Shown one piece after another: positions 25,158 through 33,014 of a stretch of DNA of 36,052 nucleotides. This DNA is from an uncultured Prevotella sp. (lineage in GTDB: Bacteria; Bacteroidota; Bacteroidia; Bacteroidales; Bacteroidaceae): positions 1 through 36,052 of the forward strand of contig ONHQ01000032.1 in NCBI GenBank assembly GCA_900317685.1, given 5' to 3'. Numbering within the stretch: the stretch's first letter is position 1; every line of letters begins with the position of its first letter. The notes under the pieces were generated by a model. The model made no database searches, was not told where the DNA came from, and was given only the letters and a program-made list of their open reading frames with translations. A program made the translations under genes and the position numbers.

Positions 25158-26210
25158 ATGAATACAGAAATGAATCTCAACGTATTTTCCGAGAGCGATC
25201 TTCTTTGGCTGAAAGAAAAGCTACAGTCTTCCAATCATATTGTGATCACCGGCCACTCCCGTCCCGACGGCGATGCGATGGGCTCATGTCTGGCTTGGGC
25301 TACCTGCCTGCGCGAGGCTTTTGGCAAGGAGCCTACCGTCATCATGCCCAATGCCTATCCCGATTTCTTGCAGTGGCTGCCGGGCACCCATGCCATCATC
25401 CGCTACGACAAGCATCCCGAGAAAGTAGAGCAGGCCCTCAACGAGGCCGATCTGCTCTTTTGCATCGACTTCAACGATAACAACCGTGTCGACACTATGG
25501 CAGAGATCCTCACCGCCTGCCAGGCACCGCGCGTGCTCTTCGACCATCATCTCGGCCCACAGATGCAGGCCGATGTGAAGGTCAGCTCTGAGGAGTTTTG
25601 CTCGGCTTCGGAAGTTGTCTTCCGTGCAGCCTGGCAGTTGGGTGTCTTTGGTCTGCTCAGCAAGACCTTTGCCGTTTGCGACTATTGCGGCATGATGACC
25701 GACACCGGCGGCTTCACCTTTGCGTCCTCACGCCCGGAGATCTTCTATATCATCTGCCAACTGCTCACCAAGGGCATCGACAAAGACAAGATCTATCGCA
25801 ACGTGTTCAACAACTACAGCACGTGGGCCATCCGTCTGCGCGGCTATCTGATGTCGCAGAAGCTCAACGTCTTTGAGGACCTTCACGCGTCCTACTATAC
25901 GCTGACACGTCAGAACATGCTCGACTTCCACTACAAGCGTGGTGATGCAGAGGGACTTGTCAACGAGCCACTGCGCATCAAGGGTATGAAGGTCAGCATC
26001 TCGCTGCGTGAGGACGACCGCATCGACAACAAGATCTGGGTGAGCTTGCGCTCTGTTGATGACTTCTCGGTGGAGGACATGGCGCGCCGCTTCTTCAATG
26101 GTGGCGGACACTTCAATGCCAGTGGCGGGCATCTCGACTGTTCGATCGAGGAGGCAGAGAAGATCACACGCGAAGCGTTTTCGTATTATAGCGAGCAACT
26201 GAAAGGCTGA
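25158..26210 (+). CDS. DHH/DHHA1 phosphoesterase (NrnA-like)
   Basis: 350 residues. Metal-binding motifs are GHSRPDGDAMGS (32-43; His33, Asp37, Asp39), CIDFND (102-107), the DHH triad FDHH (128-131) and TDTGG (181-185). The DHHA1 domain carries GGGHFNASGGH (315-325). Members of this subfamily degrade short RNA oligonucleotides, linear dinucleotides from cyclic-di-AMP breakdown, and pAp; the exact substrate cannot be told here. An alternative start is Met5. It is transcribed from its own promoter and is probably cytoplasmic. Confidence 0.93.
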   Translation: MNTEMNLNVFSESDLLWLKEKLQSSNHIVITGHSRPDGDAMGSCLAWATCLREAFGKEPTVIMPNAYPDFLQWLPGTHAIIRYDKHPEKVEQALNEADLLFCIDFNDNNRVDTMAEILTACQAPRVLFDHHLGPQMQADVKVSSEEFCSASEVVFRAAWQLGVFGLLSKTFAVCDYCGMMTDTGGFTFASSRPEIFYIICQLLTKGIDKDKIYRNVFNNYSTWAIRLRGYLMSQKLNVFEDLHASYYTLTRQNMLDFHYKRGDAEGLVNEPLRIKGMKVSISLREDDRIDNKIWVSLRSVDDFSVEDMARRFFNGGGHFNASGGHLDCSIEEAEKITREAFSYYSEQLKG

Positions 26211-26267
26211 TGACGGCATTTAATGTTTTTTATTCCTCAATATCAGTACTATCCAGCCTTTTTTTGC

Positions 26268-26275
26268 TACCTTTG
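26268..26275 (+). promoter_or_regulatory. -7 box of the lipoprotein-glmM operon
   Basis: TACCTTTG followed by CA fits TAnnTTTG and lies 32 bp before the ATG. No clear -33 TTTG was seen, only a T-run nearby. Confidence 0.5.
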
Positions 26276-26307
26276 CAATATTAATCAACAATAACAATAG
26301 ACAGACA

Positions 26308-26949
26308 ATGAGGAAACTGGGCTTTTTGTGCCTGATGCTGATAGGCTTGATGATGGTCGCCTCCTGCCACGATGAGGAGACTTATGCTGACCAGAAGAAG
26401 CGTGAGAGATCAGCTATCAACAAGTATATCGCTGATTCGGCCGTGACCGTGATCTCAGAGGATGAGTTTCTCAAGGACACCACGACCGACGTGAAGAAGA
26501 ACGAATGGGTGCTCTTTGAGTCCTCCGGCGTTTATATGCAGATCGTCCACCGTGGCTCCGGAAAGCCTTTGGCTTATGGCGAGAGTGCCACCGTCCTGTG
26601 CCGTTTCACTGAGCGCAATCTGCTGACAGACAGCATTCAGCTGAGCAATGTTCTTGTTCCGAGTCTTTCTCAGATGCCCGACAAGATCAGCGTGACCAAC
26701 AACTCCGGCACCTTCCGTGGCTCGTTCGATACGAGCAGTTTGATGTATCGTGCCTATGGCAATGGCTCAACGACTGTTCCGCAGGGCTGGCTCGTTCCGC
26801 TGACATTTATCAACTTAGGCCGATATGTCAACGCTGACGACGAGGTCGCTAAGGTGCGGCTGATCGTGCCTCACGACATGGGACAGACCTATGCCACAGC
26901 CAGTGTATATCCCTGTCTCTACGACATCACCTACCAGCGTGGGCGATAA
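26308..26949 (+). CDS. Lipoprotein of the DUF4827 type (FKBP-like)
   Basis: 213 residues. The lipobox VASC gives lipidated Cys20. The mature part begins with a charged helix (DQKKRERSAINKYIADS) and continues with VYMQIVHRGSGKPLAYGESATVLCRF, which resembles FKBP-type prolyl isomerase strands. The end is beta-rich (ASVYPCLYDITYQ). This matches a Bacteroidales family annotated DUF4827. Isomerase activity is not shown, because the family departs from active FKBPs. It lies 34 bp upstream of glmM on the same strand, so the two are probably co-transcribed. Confidence 0.75.
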   Translation: MRKLGFLCLMLIGLMMVASCHDEETYADQKKRERSAINKYIADSAVTVISEDEFLKDTTTDVKKNEWVLFESSGVYMQIVHRGSGKPLAYGESATVLCRFTERNLLTDSIQLSNVLVPSLSQMPDKISVTNNSGTFRGSFDTSSLMYRAYGNGSTTVPQGWLVPLTFINLGRYVNADDEVAKVRLIVPHDMGQTYATASVYPCLYDITYQRGR

Positions 26950-26983
26950 CCGACAGTAATAAATCATAGATGATTATCAATAT

Positions 26984-28369
26984 ATGACTCTGATTAAATC
27001 TATTTCCGGCATTCGCGGTACGATTGGCGGCCGCACAGGAGATACATTGAATCCCCTGGACATTGTGAAGTTCACTTCTGCTTACGCTACGTTCATCCGT
27101 CGCAGTGCAAAGTCTTCTGCCAACAAGATTGTCGTGGGGCGTGACGCCCGCATCTCCGGTCCAATGGTGCGCAGCGTTGTCTGCGGCACGCTGATGGGTA
27201 TGGGCTACGATGTGCTTGACATCGGCCTGGCAACAACGCCGACTACTGAGCTCGCCGTACGCATGAGTGGCGCCGATGGCGGCATCATCATCACGGCCAG
27301 CCACAATCCACGCCATTGGAATGCGCTGAAGTTGCTCAACAACGAGGGCGAGTTCCTGACCAAGGCCGACGGCAATGCCGTGCTGGACATTGCTGAGAAG
27401 GAGGATTTTGAATACGCAGATGTAGATCATCTCGGAAACTATACCCACGACGACAGCTTCAACCAGCGTCATATCGACAGCGTGCTGGCTCTCGACCTCG
27501 TGGATGTGGATGCTATCAAGAAGGCTCACTTCAAGGTATGCGTAGACTCGATCAACTCTGTCGGCGGCATCATCCTGCCGCATCTGCTCGATGCCCTCGG
27601 CGTGGAATATAAGTTCCTCAACGGCGAGGCCAACGGTGATTTCGCCCATAATCCGGAGCCCTTGGAGCGCAACCTCGGCGGCATCATGAGTGAGGTAGCC
27701 AATGGCGGTTATGACCTCGGCATCGTCGTTGACCCTGATGTAGACCGTCTGGCCTTCATCCAGGAGGACGGTAAGATGTATGGAGAGGAATACACACTGG
27801 TGACAGTGGCTGATTATATCCTCGACCATGTCAAAGGTCCTACGGTGAGCAACCTGAGTTCTACGCGTGCCCTGCGTGATGTCACGGAGCGCCATGGCTG
27901 CAAATACTACGCCGCAGCTGTCGGTGAGGTGAATGTTACAACGAAGATGAAAGAAGTGGGAGCCGTCATCGGTGGTGAGGGTAATGGTGGAGTCATCTAT
28001 CCCGAGAGCCACTACGGTCGTGATGCCCTTGTGGGCATTGGCCTCTTCCTCAGCAGCATGGCACAGAAGGGCTTGAAGGCCAGTCAGCTGCGCGCTACGT
28101 TCCCGAACTATTTCATGGCCAAGAACCGCGTGGACCTGCAGCCCGACACTGACATTGACGCTATATTAAATAAGGTGAAGGCGCACTTCGCTTCTCAGCC
28201 CGATGTACAGGTTACTGACATCGACGGTGTGAAACTCGACTTCCCCGACAAGTGGGTGCACCTGCGCAAGAGCAACACGGAGCCGATCATCCGTGTCTAC
28301 AGTGAGGCTCATACTGCCGAAGAAGCTGACGCACTCGGCAAGGAGTTGATGGCGTTTGTGAAGAAATAA
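26984..28369 (+). CDS. glmM: Phosphoglucosamine mutase (alpha-phosphohexomutase family)
   Basis: 461 residues with all four family sites: the phosphoserine loop TASHNP (104-109, Ser106), the metal loop DPDVDR (250-255; Asp250, 252, 254), the sugar loop GEGNGG (331-336) and the phosphate loop RKSNTEP (428-434). It converts glucosamine-6-phosphate to glucosamine-1-phosphate for UDP-GlcNAc, peptidoglycan and lipid A synthesis. GlmM is preferred over a phosphomannomutase because of the length and the GEGNGG form, but a dual-specificity mutase cannot be excluded. It follows the DUF4827 lipoprotein gene and ends at a perfect 29-bp terminator hairpin. Confidence 0.9.
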   Translation: MTLIKSISGIRGTIGGRTGDTLNPLDIVKFTSAYATFIRRSAKSSANKIVVGRDARISGPMVRSVVCGTLMGMGYDVLDIGLATTPTTELAVRMSGADGGIIITASHNPRHWNALKLLNNEGEFLTKADGNAVLDIAEKEDFEYADVDHLGNYTHDDSFNQRHIDSVLALDLVDVDAIKKAHFKVCVDSINSVGGIILPHLLDALGVEYKFLNGEANGDFAHNPEPLERNLGGIMSEVANGGYDLGIVVDPDVDRLAFIQEDGKMYGEEYTLVTVADYILDHVKGPTVSNLSSTRALRDVTERHGCKYYAAAVGEVNVTTKMKEVGAVIGGEGNGGVIYPESHYGRDALVGIGLFLSSMAQKGLKASQLRATFPNYFMAKNRVDLQPDTDIDAILNKVKAHFASQPDVQVTDIDGVKLDFPDKWVHLRKSNTEPIIRVYSEAHTAEEADALGKELMAFVKK

Positions 28370-28371
28370 TA

Positions 28372-28433
28372 AACAGATAAAAGCAAAGAGGCCTTACCCT
28401 TCATAGGGTAAGGCCTCTTTGCTTTTATCTGTT
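28372..28433. terminator. Bidirectional terminator, perfect 29-bp stem
   Basis: Arms 28372-28400 and 28405-28433 are perfectly complementary around a TCAT loop. The stem contains AAAAGC...GCTTTT, so both strands end in a T-rich run. It lies between convergent glmM and ndh. Confidence 0.9.
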
Positions 28434-28443
28434 GCCGATTGAG

Positions 28444-29811
28444 TTATATTTTCTCTTCCTCCTCCTCTTCTTGCATCAGATCCTCTCCCAGGTGCGTGGT
28501 CTGCTCGCGCTTGATGCGCTCGCGGATCATCTTTGGCTTGGTGGCGTAGACGATCGTACGGATTGAGACGTTGTAGCTGAAGTATTGCCATGCCCAGCTG
28601 AGCATCACCATCAACTTGTTGCGTACACCTAAGATGGAGCGGAGATGAACGATGAGCCACAGCACCCAAGCCATGAAGCCCTGCGTGCGTACTTTGCCCA
28701 AGTCTGCGACAGCCTTGTTGCGGCCGACAGTTGCCATCGAGCCAAGGTCGTGATAATGGAAGGGCTTCAGGTCCTCGTCGTGGTGCGAAAGCTTGATGAG
28801 GTTTTCTGCCAGTTGGGTAGCCTGCTGGATCGCCACCTGCGCCAACTGAGGATGGCCTTTGGGATAGGCCGGGTCAGCAGTCATCAGACATTGGTCACCA
28901 ATGGCAAAGACATCTTTCATGCCCCGTACACGGTTGCAGCCGTCGACGAGAATGCGGAAACCGCGCCCGAGCATATCGCCCTCGATGCCTGTGATCGGTT
29001 GGGCACGGATACCGGACACCCAGAGGAAGGTACGCGTGGCAATCGTTGTGCCGTCTTTGATGATGATGCGATAGTCGCGGTAGTCGGTCACCATCTTGCC
29101 GAACTGTACGTCGACCCCCATGCCCTTCAGATATTCGAGTGCCTTCTCCGAGGCTTCCTGCGACATACCAGCTAACAGACGGTCACCGGCCTCTAGCAGA
29201 TAGATGTGCATGTGCGAGGCGTCCATGTCGGGATAGTCGTAGGGAATGACATAGCGTTTCATCTCTGAAATGGCACCGGCAATCTCCACGCCCGTAGCAC
29301 CGCCGCCTACGATGACGACGTTGAGCAGTTCCTGCCGTTCTTCCTCTGTGGCGCAGGTCAGGGCACGCTCCAGGTTTGAGAGCAGCGCATTGCGCAATCC
29401 CATGGCCTCAGACAGGGTGCGCATGGGGATGGCCCACTCTTCCACGTTCTTGTTGCCAAAGAAATTAGTCGTAGCTCCGGCCGCGAAGACAAGGTAGTCG
29501 TAGTCGATCTTGCCAATGGAAGTCTGTAGGATCTTCTTATCGGGGAACACCGCGCGGGCTTCAGCCATACGGAAATAGAAGTTCTTGCGCTTACGGAAGA
29601 TCTGTCGGAAGGGGAAGGAGATGGAACTGGGAGCAAGTCCGGCAGAAGCCACTTGATAGATCAGTGGGGGAAACTGATGGTAGTTGTTCTTGTCGATGAG
29701 CACCACTTGCAGGTTGCTGTCTTTTAACTGGTTGGCAAGGCGCAAGCCACCTAAGCCACCGCCAACGATGACCACACGCTTCTGTCCGTTTCTATTGATA
29801 TTGACACTCAT
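28444..29811 (-). CDS. ndh: Type II NADH:quinone oxidoreductase
   Basis: 455 residues. The FAD-binding motif VVIVGGGLGGLRLA is at 13-26 and the NADH-binding motif VVIVGGGATGVEIAG at 165-179. YQVASAGLAP (52-61) and DVFAIGDQCLM are further family marks. A hydrophobic, amphipathic C-terminal part (about 380-430, AWVLWLIVHLRSILGVRNKL) attaches it to the inner membrane. It passes electrons from NADH to quinone without pumping ions. The C-terminus is a run of acidic residues. It is a single-gene unit with a -7 box at 29900-29907. Confidence 0.93.
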   Translation of the reverse strand: MSVNINRNGQKRVVIVGGGLGGLRLANQLKDSNLQVVLIDKNNYHQFPPLIYQVASAGLAPSSISFPFRQIFRKRKNFYFRMAEARAVFPDKKILQTSIGKIDYDYLVFAAGATTNFFGNKNVEEWAIPMRTLSEAMGLRNALLSNLERALTCATEEERQELLNVVIVGGGATGVEIAGAISEMKRYVIPYDYPDMDASHMHIYLLEAGDRLLAGMSQEASEKALEYLKGMGVDVQFGKMVTDYRDYRIIIKDGTTIATRTFLWVSGIRAQPITGIEGDMLGRGFRILVDGCNRVRGMKDVFAIGDQCLMTADPAYPKGHPQLAQVAIQQATQLAENLIKLSHHDEDLKPFHYHDLGSMATVGRNKAVADLGKVRTQGFMAWVLWLIVHLRSILGVRNKLMVMLSWAWQYFSYNVSIRTIVYATKPKMIRERIKREQTTHLGEDLMQEEEEEEKI

Positions 29812-29899
29812 TATTATATATATATGTAGTTATGTATGATTAGAGAAATCTCCTTAGAGTCTTTAGGCGACATTTCTCGCCTTATCCTGATTACTGTTA

Positions 29900-29907
29900 C
29901 AAAGGTA
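29900..29907 (-). promoter_or_regulatory. -7 box of ndh
   Basis: TACCTTTG on the minus strand. The leader would be about 85 nt and includes the AT-rich repeat ATATATATAT near 29815-29825. Confidence 0.5.
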
Positions 29908-30540
29908 ATGCAAAATTCTGAATTCTGCAACTACATCAGTACTCTTTTGCTCTCGCATGTGGACTTATATGATTTAAAACAATGATGCGTTTTGATTTTT
30001 TCGACAAAAGTTTGTCGTGGAGAAGTCGTAATCTGAAGATGAAGAAATGAGACTTTTGATTTCACAAAATCATTTTTGCTTGAAAAGAGCGAGAAAAAGG
30101 TACTTGACAAGATGAAAAAGGTACTTTGACGAGAAATTCTCTAGAGAATTTTTCGTCATCACAGTACTTTTATACGGTCAAAAAGCCGAGATGACAAGCA
30201 AAAAAGGTATTTTGAACAAGAAAAAGCGGAAAATTGAGGGCTTTATGTATGATTTGGTTTGTTATGGACGTAATCATCTGTGTATCAATCAATAGGCAAA
30301 AATGCTCTAAAATGGCGATATTTAGAGCTAAGGACACCCTCGGTTTTGATTTTTCGATTCTCAGAGGCCGAAAAATGTCAGTTTATCTGACATAGCCTCT
30401 CTCCATCACTGTAAATGGAAACACCCTGACCAAGGTTGCTCTTCTTCCATGATCAGGGTGTTGTTATAAGATAGTGAAGGTTCTTGTCTGCTATTTTGTC
30501 TAATATGTAGCTACGTCCCTCACACAGGCAGCCTAAAGGA
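29908..30540. other. Gene-free AT-rich stretch with hairpins
   Basis: No convincing coding sequence was found here. It holds a dispersed 18-bp palindrome (30134-30151) and two hairpins: AGAGGC...GCCTCT enclosing ATGTCAG/CTGACAT (30363-30400), and AACACCCTGA/TCAGGGTGTT (30420-30429 with 30453-30462). The last may end transcripts coming from the restriction-modification genes on the minus strand. Otherwise it looks like decayed sequence. Confidence 0.5.
30134..30151. repeat. 18-bp palindrome, dispersed copy 2
   Basis: AAATTCTCTAGAGAATTT, identical to 4206-4223 and again followed by TTTCGTCATCAC, similar to the sequence after copy 1. Confidence 0.5.
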
Positions 30541-30616
30541 TCTACTTCTTTGTGATGGCTTCCATGATGATCTTTGCCAACAGGGTGGCACCTTTTCGTG
30601 TCGGATGGATGCCGTC
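30541..30616 (-). repeat. Orphan copy of the esterase gene 3' end (direct repeat, left)
   Basis: 75 of 76 bases match 32939-33014, the true 3' end of the two-domain esterase gene. On the minus strand it encodes the last 24 residues (DGIHPTRKGATLLAKIIMEA...) and the stop; the single difference is silent (CGA for CGG, Arg). Together with the right copy it brackets the restriction-modification genes. Confidence 0.9.
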
Positions 30617-30784
30617 AACAGCTCCATGAAACGGTTGAAGAGCTGCTCTCGCCGCAGCGTGGTACGGTCGCGGTTGTCGGAACGCGGGTTGGCTCTGAGA
30701 TTGTCGTAATAGCCGAGGAAGAAAGCCTACAGGTGGACGTGGTGATGCGGTCGGCCATGGTATAGTGCTGCTCGGTGAAGAAAT
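30617..30784 (-). pseudogene. Fragment of an AraC-family regulator, frameshifted
   Basis: The minus strand reads AFFLGYYDNLRANPRSDNRD followed by RTTLRREQLFNRFMELL, typical of the middle region of Bacteroidales AraC-type regulators. Upstream the coding continues in another frame (FTEQHYTMADRITTSTCRL), so a frameshift lies near 30728. The fragment is cut at the join to the orphan esterase end and at the endonuclease gene. It is a different segment from the AraC remnant at 4434-4721. Confidence 0.6.
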
Positions 30785-31519
30785 TTACCGGATAATATCC
30801 ACCCAGTCCTTATCAAAATGAATGGTGTCCAAGATATCTTGCTTGGTAAGAAGAGGCGGTTTTCTGATTCTGAACTTTACAGCATTCTTGGGCACAGTGG
30901 AGTGGATAGTGAACTGAGAGCCGTGCGGTTGCCAAGTAAAACAAGTCTCGCCCATCTCAATGCTTTTTCCTATAAGATTTCCATTTGAGTTGACTTCCCA
31001 ATAGTATTCGTTTGTAGCGTACCTGTGGTTTTCCTCTTCGTATATGCAATACGAGAGTAAGTCATTGGAGCGTATCAACACAGATGTGCGCAGTGGATTG
31101 TAATTGTCTTGAGCAATATTGATGCGCTCATTCCATATTCCCAACACAGCAGTGCCTGTTTTTTGTATATCTTTATGTGGGTCTGTAATGCCATAGGAAT
31201 AGTCCGGTGAGCAACGTCCGCTAATCAGACGAACCCTTTCCGCCTTGAAAGGATTGGCATTCTTTACGGTTTTCATGGACCATGCCATCTTGTCCAGCAC
31301 GACATCGGCAATGCCAACAGGAGAGTCCAAATGTAGGCCACCGACGGCATCGGCAAACGCATCACCCCAATCGCTGCCGGAGATGTCTTTCCGTCCAATG
31401 TAGAGCAAATGCACAAGATAGCCGCCTATATTGACCAACAAGTCGTCTGGCAGTTCATTGATGGGATAAGGCTCACAAGTTTGCAGCCTCTTTCCATCCC
31501 TGAGTCTTGGATGCTTCAT
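30785..31519 (-). CDS. Probable type II restriction endonuclease
   Basis: 244 residues, family not recognised by name. The call rests on position: it overlaps the 3' end of a cytosine-5 methyltransferase gene by 47 bp, the usual tight arrangement of type II systems. A possible PD-(D/E)xK-type core is ADVVLDKMAWSMKTVK (71-86), with Asp72 or Asp76 and Ser81-x-Lys83; here Ser would replace the usual Glu. The C-terminal part (TWQPHGSQFTIHSTVPKNAV, FRIRKPPLLTKQDIL) has no motif I recognise. The protein has no signal peptide. It should cut the site methylated by its partner; the site itself cannot be inferred. The sequence is AT-richer than the flanking esterase and kinase genes. Confidence 0.65.
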   Translation of the reverse strand: MKHPRLRDGKRLQTCEPYPINELPDDLLVNIGGYLVHLLYIGRKDISGSDWGDAFADAVGGLHLDSPVGIADVVLDKMAWSMKTVKNANPFKAERVRLISGRCSPDYSYGITDPHKDIQKTGTAVLGIWNERINIAQDNYNPLRTSVLIRSNDLLSYCIYEEENHRYATNEYYWEVNSNGNLIGKSIEMGETCFTWQPHGSQFTIHSTVPKNAVKFRIRKPPLLTKQDILDTIHFDKDWVDIIR

Positions 31520-32702
31520 TTTTGTGTTTCTTTATGATTTCATAGATTTTTTCTGCTACCATGCGGATCATTGGGATGGCCACAGAATTTCCTGTCTGTC
31601 GCCTGATATCCTGATGAGATACTACGATGCGGAACTTCTCCGGAAATCCCTGCAATCTCAGCAATTCCCGCGAGGACGGGCGCCGGACACCGTTGACAAG
31701 CAGGTAATTGTAGGAAGCCCCCGTCCTCAGCGCACACGAATAATCAAGCACGGAAATATTTCCCGACTTGTTTTCATGCCATATCGACGGATAAAAAAGC
31801 TTCTTGCCTGCTGTTTTCTCCTTCCTTTTCTGTATGATATAGTCAGTGGCGAAGAGAGATTTGTCAACTTTGCTGTCAGGCTCCAATATCTCGCTCAAGT
31901 CATAAGGCTTAGGTGTGAAGTCAAAGTTGAAGGCCTCGTAGTCCGCCTTGTTCAGGAATCCAACAATTATCACACGCTCCCTCTTCTGCGGCAACCCGAA
32001 ATCGAGAGCGTTGAGTACCTTCCATTTGACATAATACCCGAGTTTGCCCAAATGGTCAAGAATGACCTTGAAGGTTCTCCCCTTGTCATGTCCGACCAAT
32101 TGCTTTACATTCTCCAACATAATATAAGGAGTGTGATGCTCTTTGAGAATTCTTTCTATCTCAAAGAACATCGTGCCGCGTGTGTCGGCAAAGCCGAGCA
32201 TCTTGCCAATGATGGAAAAAGCCTGACAGGGGAATCCGGCCAGTAGCAGGTCGTGGTGGGGGATCTTGTCGGCAGGAATTTTTGTAATATCACCGTATGG
32301 AACTACACCGAAATTGGCAAAGTAAGTCTGACAAGCCTTCTTGTCCCACTCAGAGGAGAACACACATTTACCCCCTAATTCATCGTATGGGATTCTGATT
32401 CCTCCTATGCCTGCGAAAAGATCGATGAACGTAAACGTGGGATGTACAGGTGCCGGGAATGGAACAGTCATGTAATCGTTAAAAAGGTAGCCCTCAACCG
32501 AATTTTCACAAACTTTCCCCTCGTTTTCTGAAACGTCAAGAGGATAGCCCCATTCCAAAAGTTCGGAAGTGATTTCTTCCTTTACCTTTGCTCTCCGCTC
32601 ACGCTTTTCTTCATCATTTCCAGCTAAATAGCCATTGTGAAGTAAATGGGTCAGATGTGGCAGGTTGCCTTCGCCTATTATGTCTTTTTCAGTTTCCATC
32701 AT
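31473..32702 (-). CDS. DNA cytosine-5 methyltransferase
   Basis: 409 residues with the standard C5 motifs: I FIDLFAGIGGIR (92-103), IV GFPCQAFS (156-163, catalytic Cys159), VI MLENVKQL, VIII QKRERVIIVGF, and after a target-recognition domain IX RELLRLQGFPE and X RQTGNSVAIPMI. An N-terminal extension of about 88 residues precedes motif I (HLTHLLHNGYLAGNDEEKRE and so on); in related enzymes such extensions can bind DNA and regulate the operon, but no helix-turn-helix is clear here. It protects host DNA from the endonuclease encoded next. A -7 box ends 5 bp upstream of the... start region (32707-32714), so its mRNA is probably leaderless. Target sequence unknown. Confidence 0.95.
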   Translation of the reverse strand: MMETEKDIIGEGNLPHLTHLLHNGYLAGNDEEKRERRAKVKEEITSELLEWGYPLDVSENEGKVCENSVEGYLFNDYMTVPFPAPVHPTFTFIDLFAGIGGIRIPYDELGGKCVFSSEWDKKACQTYFANFGVVPYGDITKIPADKIPHHDLLLAGFPCQAFSIIGKMLGFADTRGTMFFEIERILKEHHTPYIMLENVKQLVGHDKGRTFKVILDHLGKLGYYVKWKVLNALDFGLPQKRERVIIVGFLNKADYEAFNFDFTPKPYDLSEILEPDSKVDKSLFATDYIIQKRKEKTAGKKLFYPSIWHENKSGNISVLDYSCALRTGASYNYLLVNGVRRPSSRELLRLQGFPEKFRIVVSHQDIRRQTGNSVAIPMIRMVAEKIYEIIKKHKNEASKTQGWKEAANL

Positions 32703-32706
32703 TATG

Positions 32707-32714
32707 CAAAGATA
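32707..32714 (-). promoter_or_regulatory. -7 box of the restriction-modification operon
   Basis: TATCTTTG followed by C on the minus strand, 4 bp before the methyltransferase ATG. No -33 TTTG at 19-20 bp was seen, only A/T-rich sequence. Confidence 0.55.
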
Positions 32715-32733
32715 CTTTTTTTTTCCAAAATAA

Positions 32734-32874
32734 AAGGTTCGTTGCCGCTATGTTAACATTCATTTTAACCATGAAGACATCGGGAAATACTGCGAAGCCA
32801 CCTTCATCGACACTGCTGGCTATTATAACCTCACGGGTGAGAACGTGTCCGGTGTCTTCCGCAAGAGTCTATAA
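32734..32874 (+). pseudogene. Orphan C-terminal coding fragment
   Basis: An open frame ending at the TAA 32872-32874 reads NHEDIGKYCEATFIDTAGYY followed by NLTGENVSGVFRKSL. The composition looks like the end of a secreted or outer-surface protein, but no start codon or family is evident. It is probably debris of the locus that was disrupted when the restriction-modification genes arrived. Confidence 0.3.
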
Positions 32875-32938
32875 TATTTTTATTATACATTACGGTGAGG
32901 TGTCAGCGGAATCATGGAATGAAATTGCGAATGTTTTC

Positions 32939-33014
32939 TCTACTTCTTTGTGATGGCTTCCATGATGATCTTTGCCAACAGGGTGGCACCTTTCCGTGTC
33001 GGATGGATGCCGTC
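32939..33014 (-). repeat. Direct repeat, right copy (inside the esterase gene)
   Basis: The last 24 codons and stop of the esterase gene. It matches 30541-30616 at 75 of 76 bases in direct orientation, 2.4 kb away. Confidence 0.9.

Noticed and set aside
26927-28012. 361-codon open frame on the minus strand
   Set aside because: Antisense shadow of glmM; no start context, promoter or recognisable motif.
30541-33014. Integrative element or insertion sequence carrying the restriction-modification genes
   Set aside because: No integrase, transposase or terminal inverted repeat was found between the direct repeats, so a long target duplication is the simpler reading.
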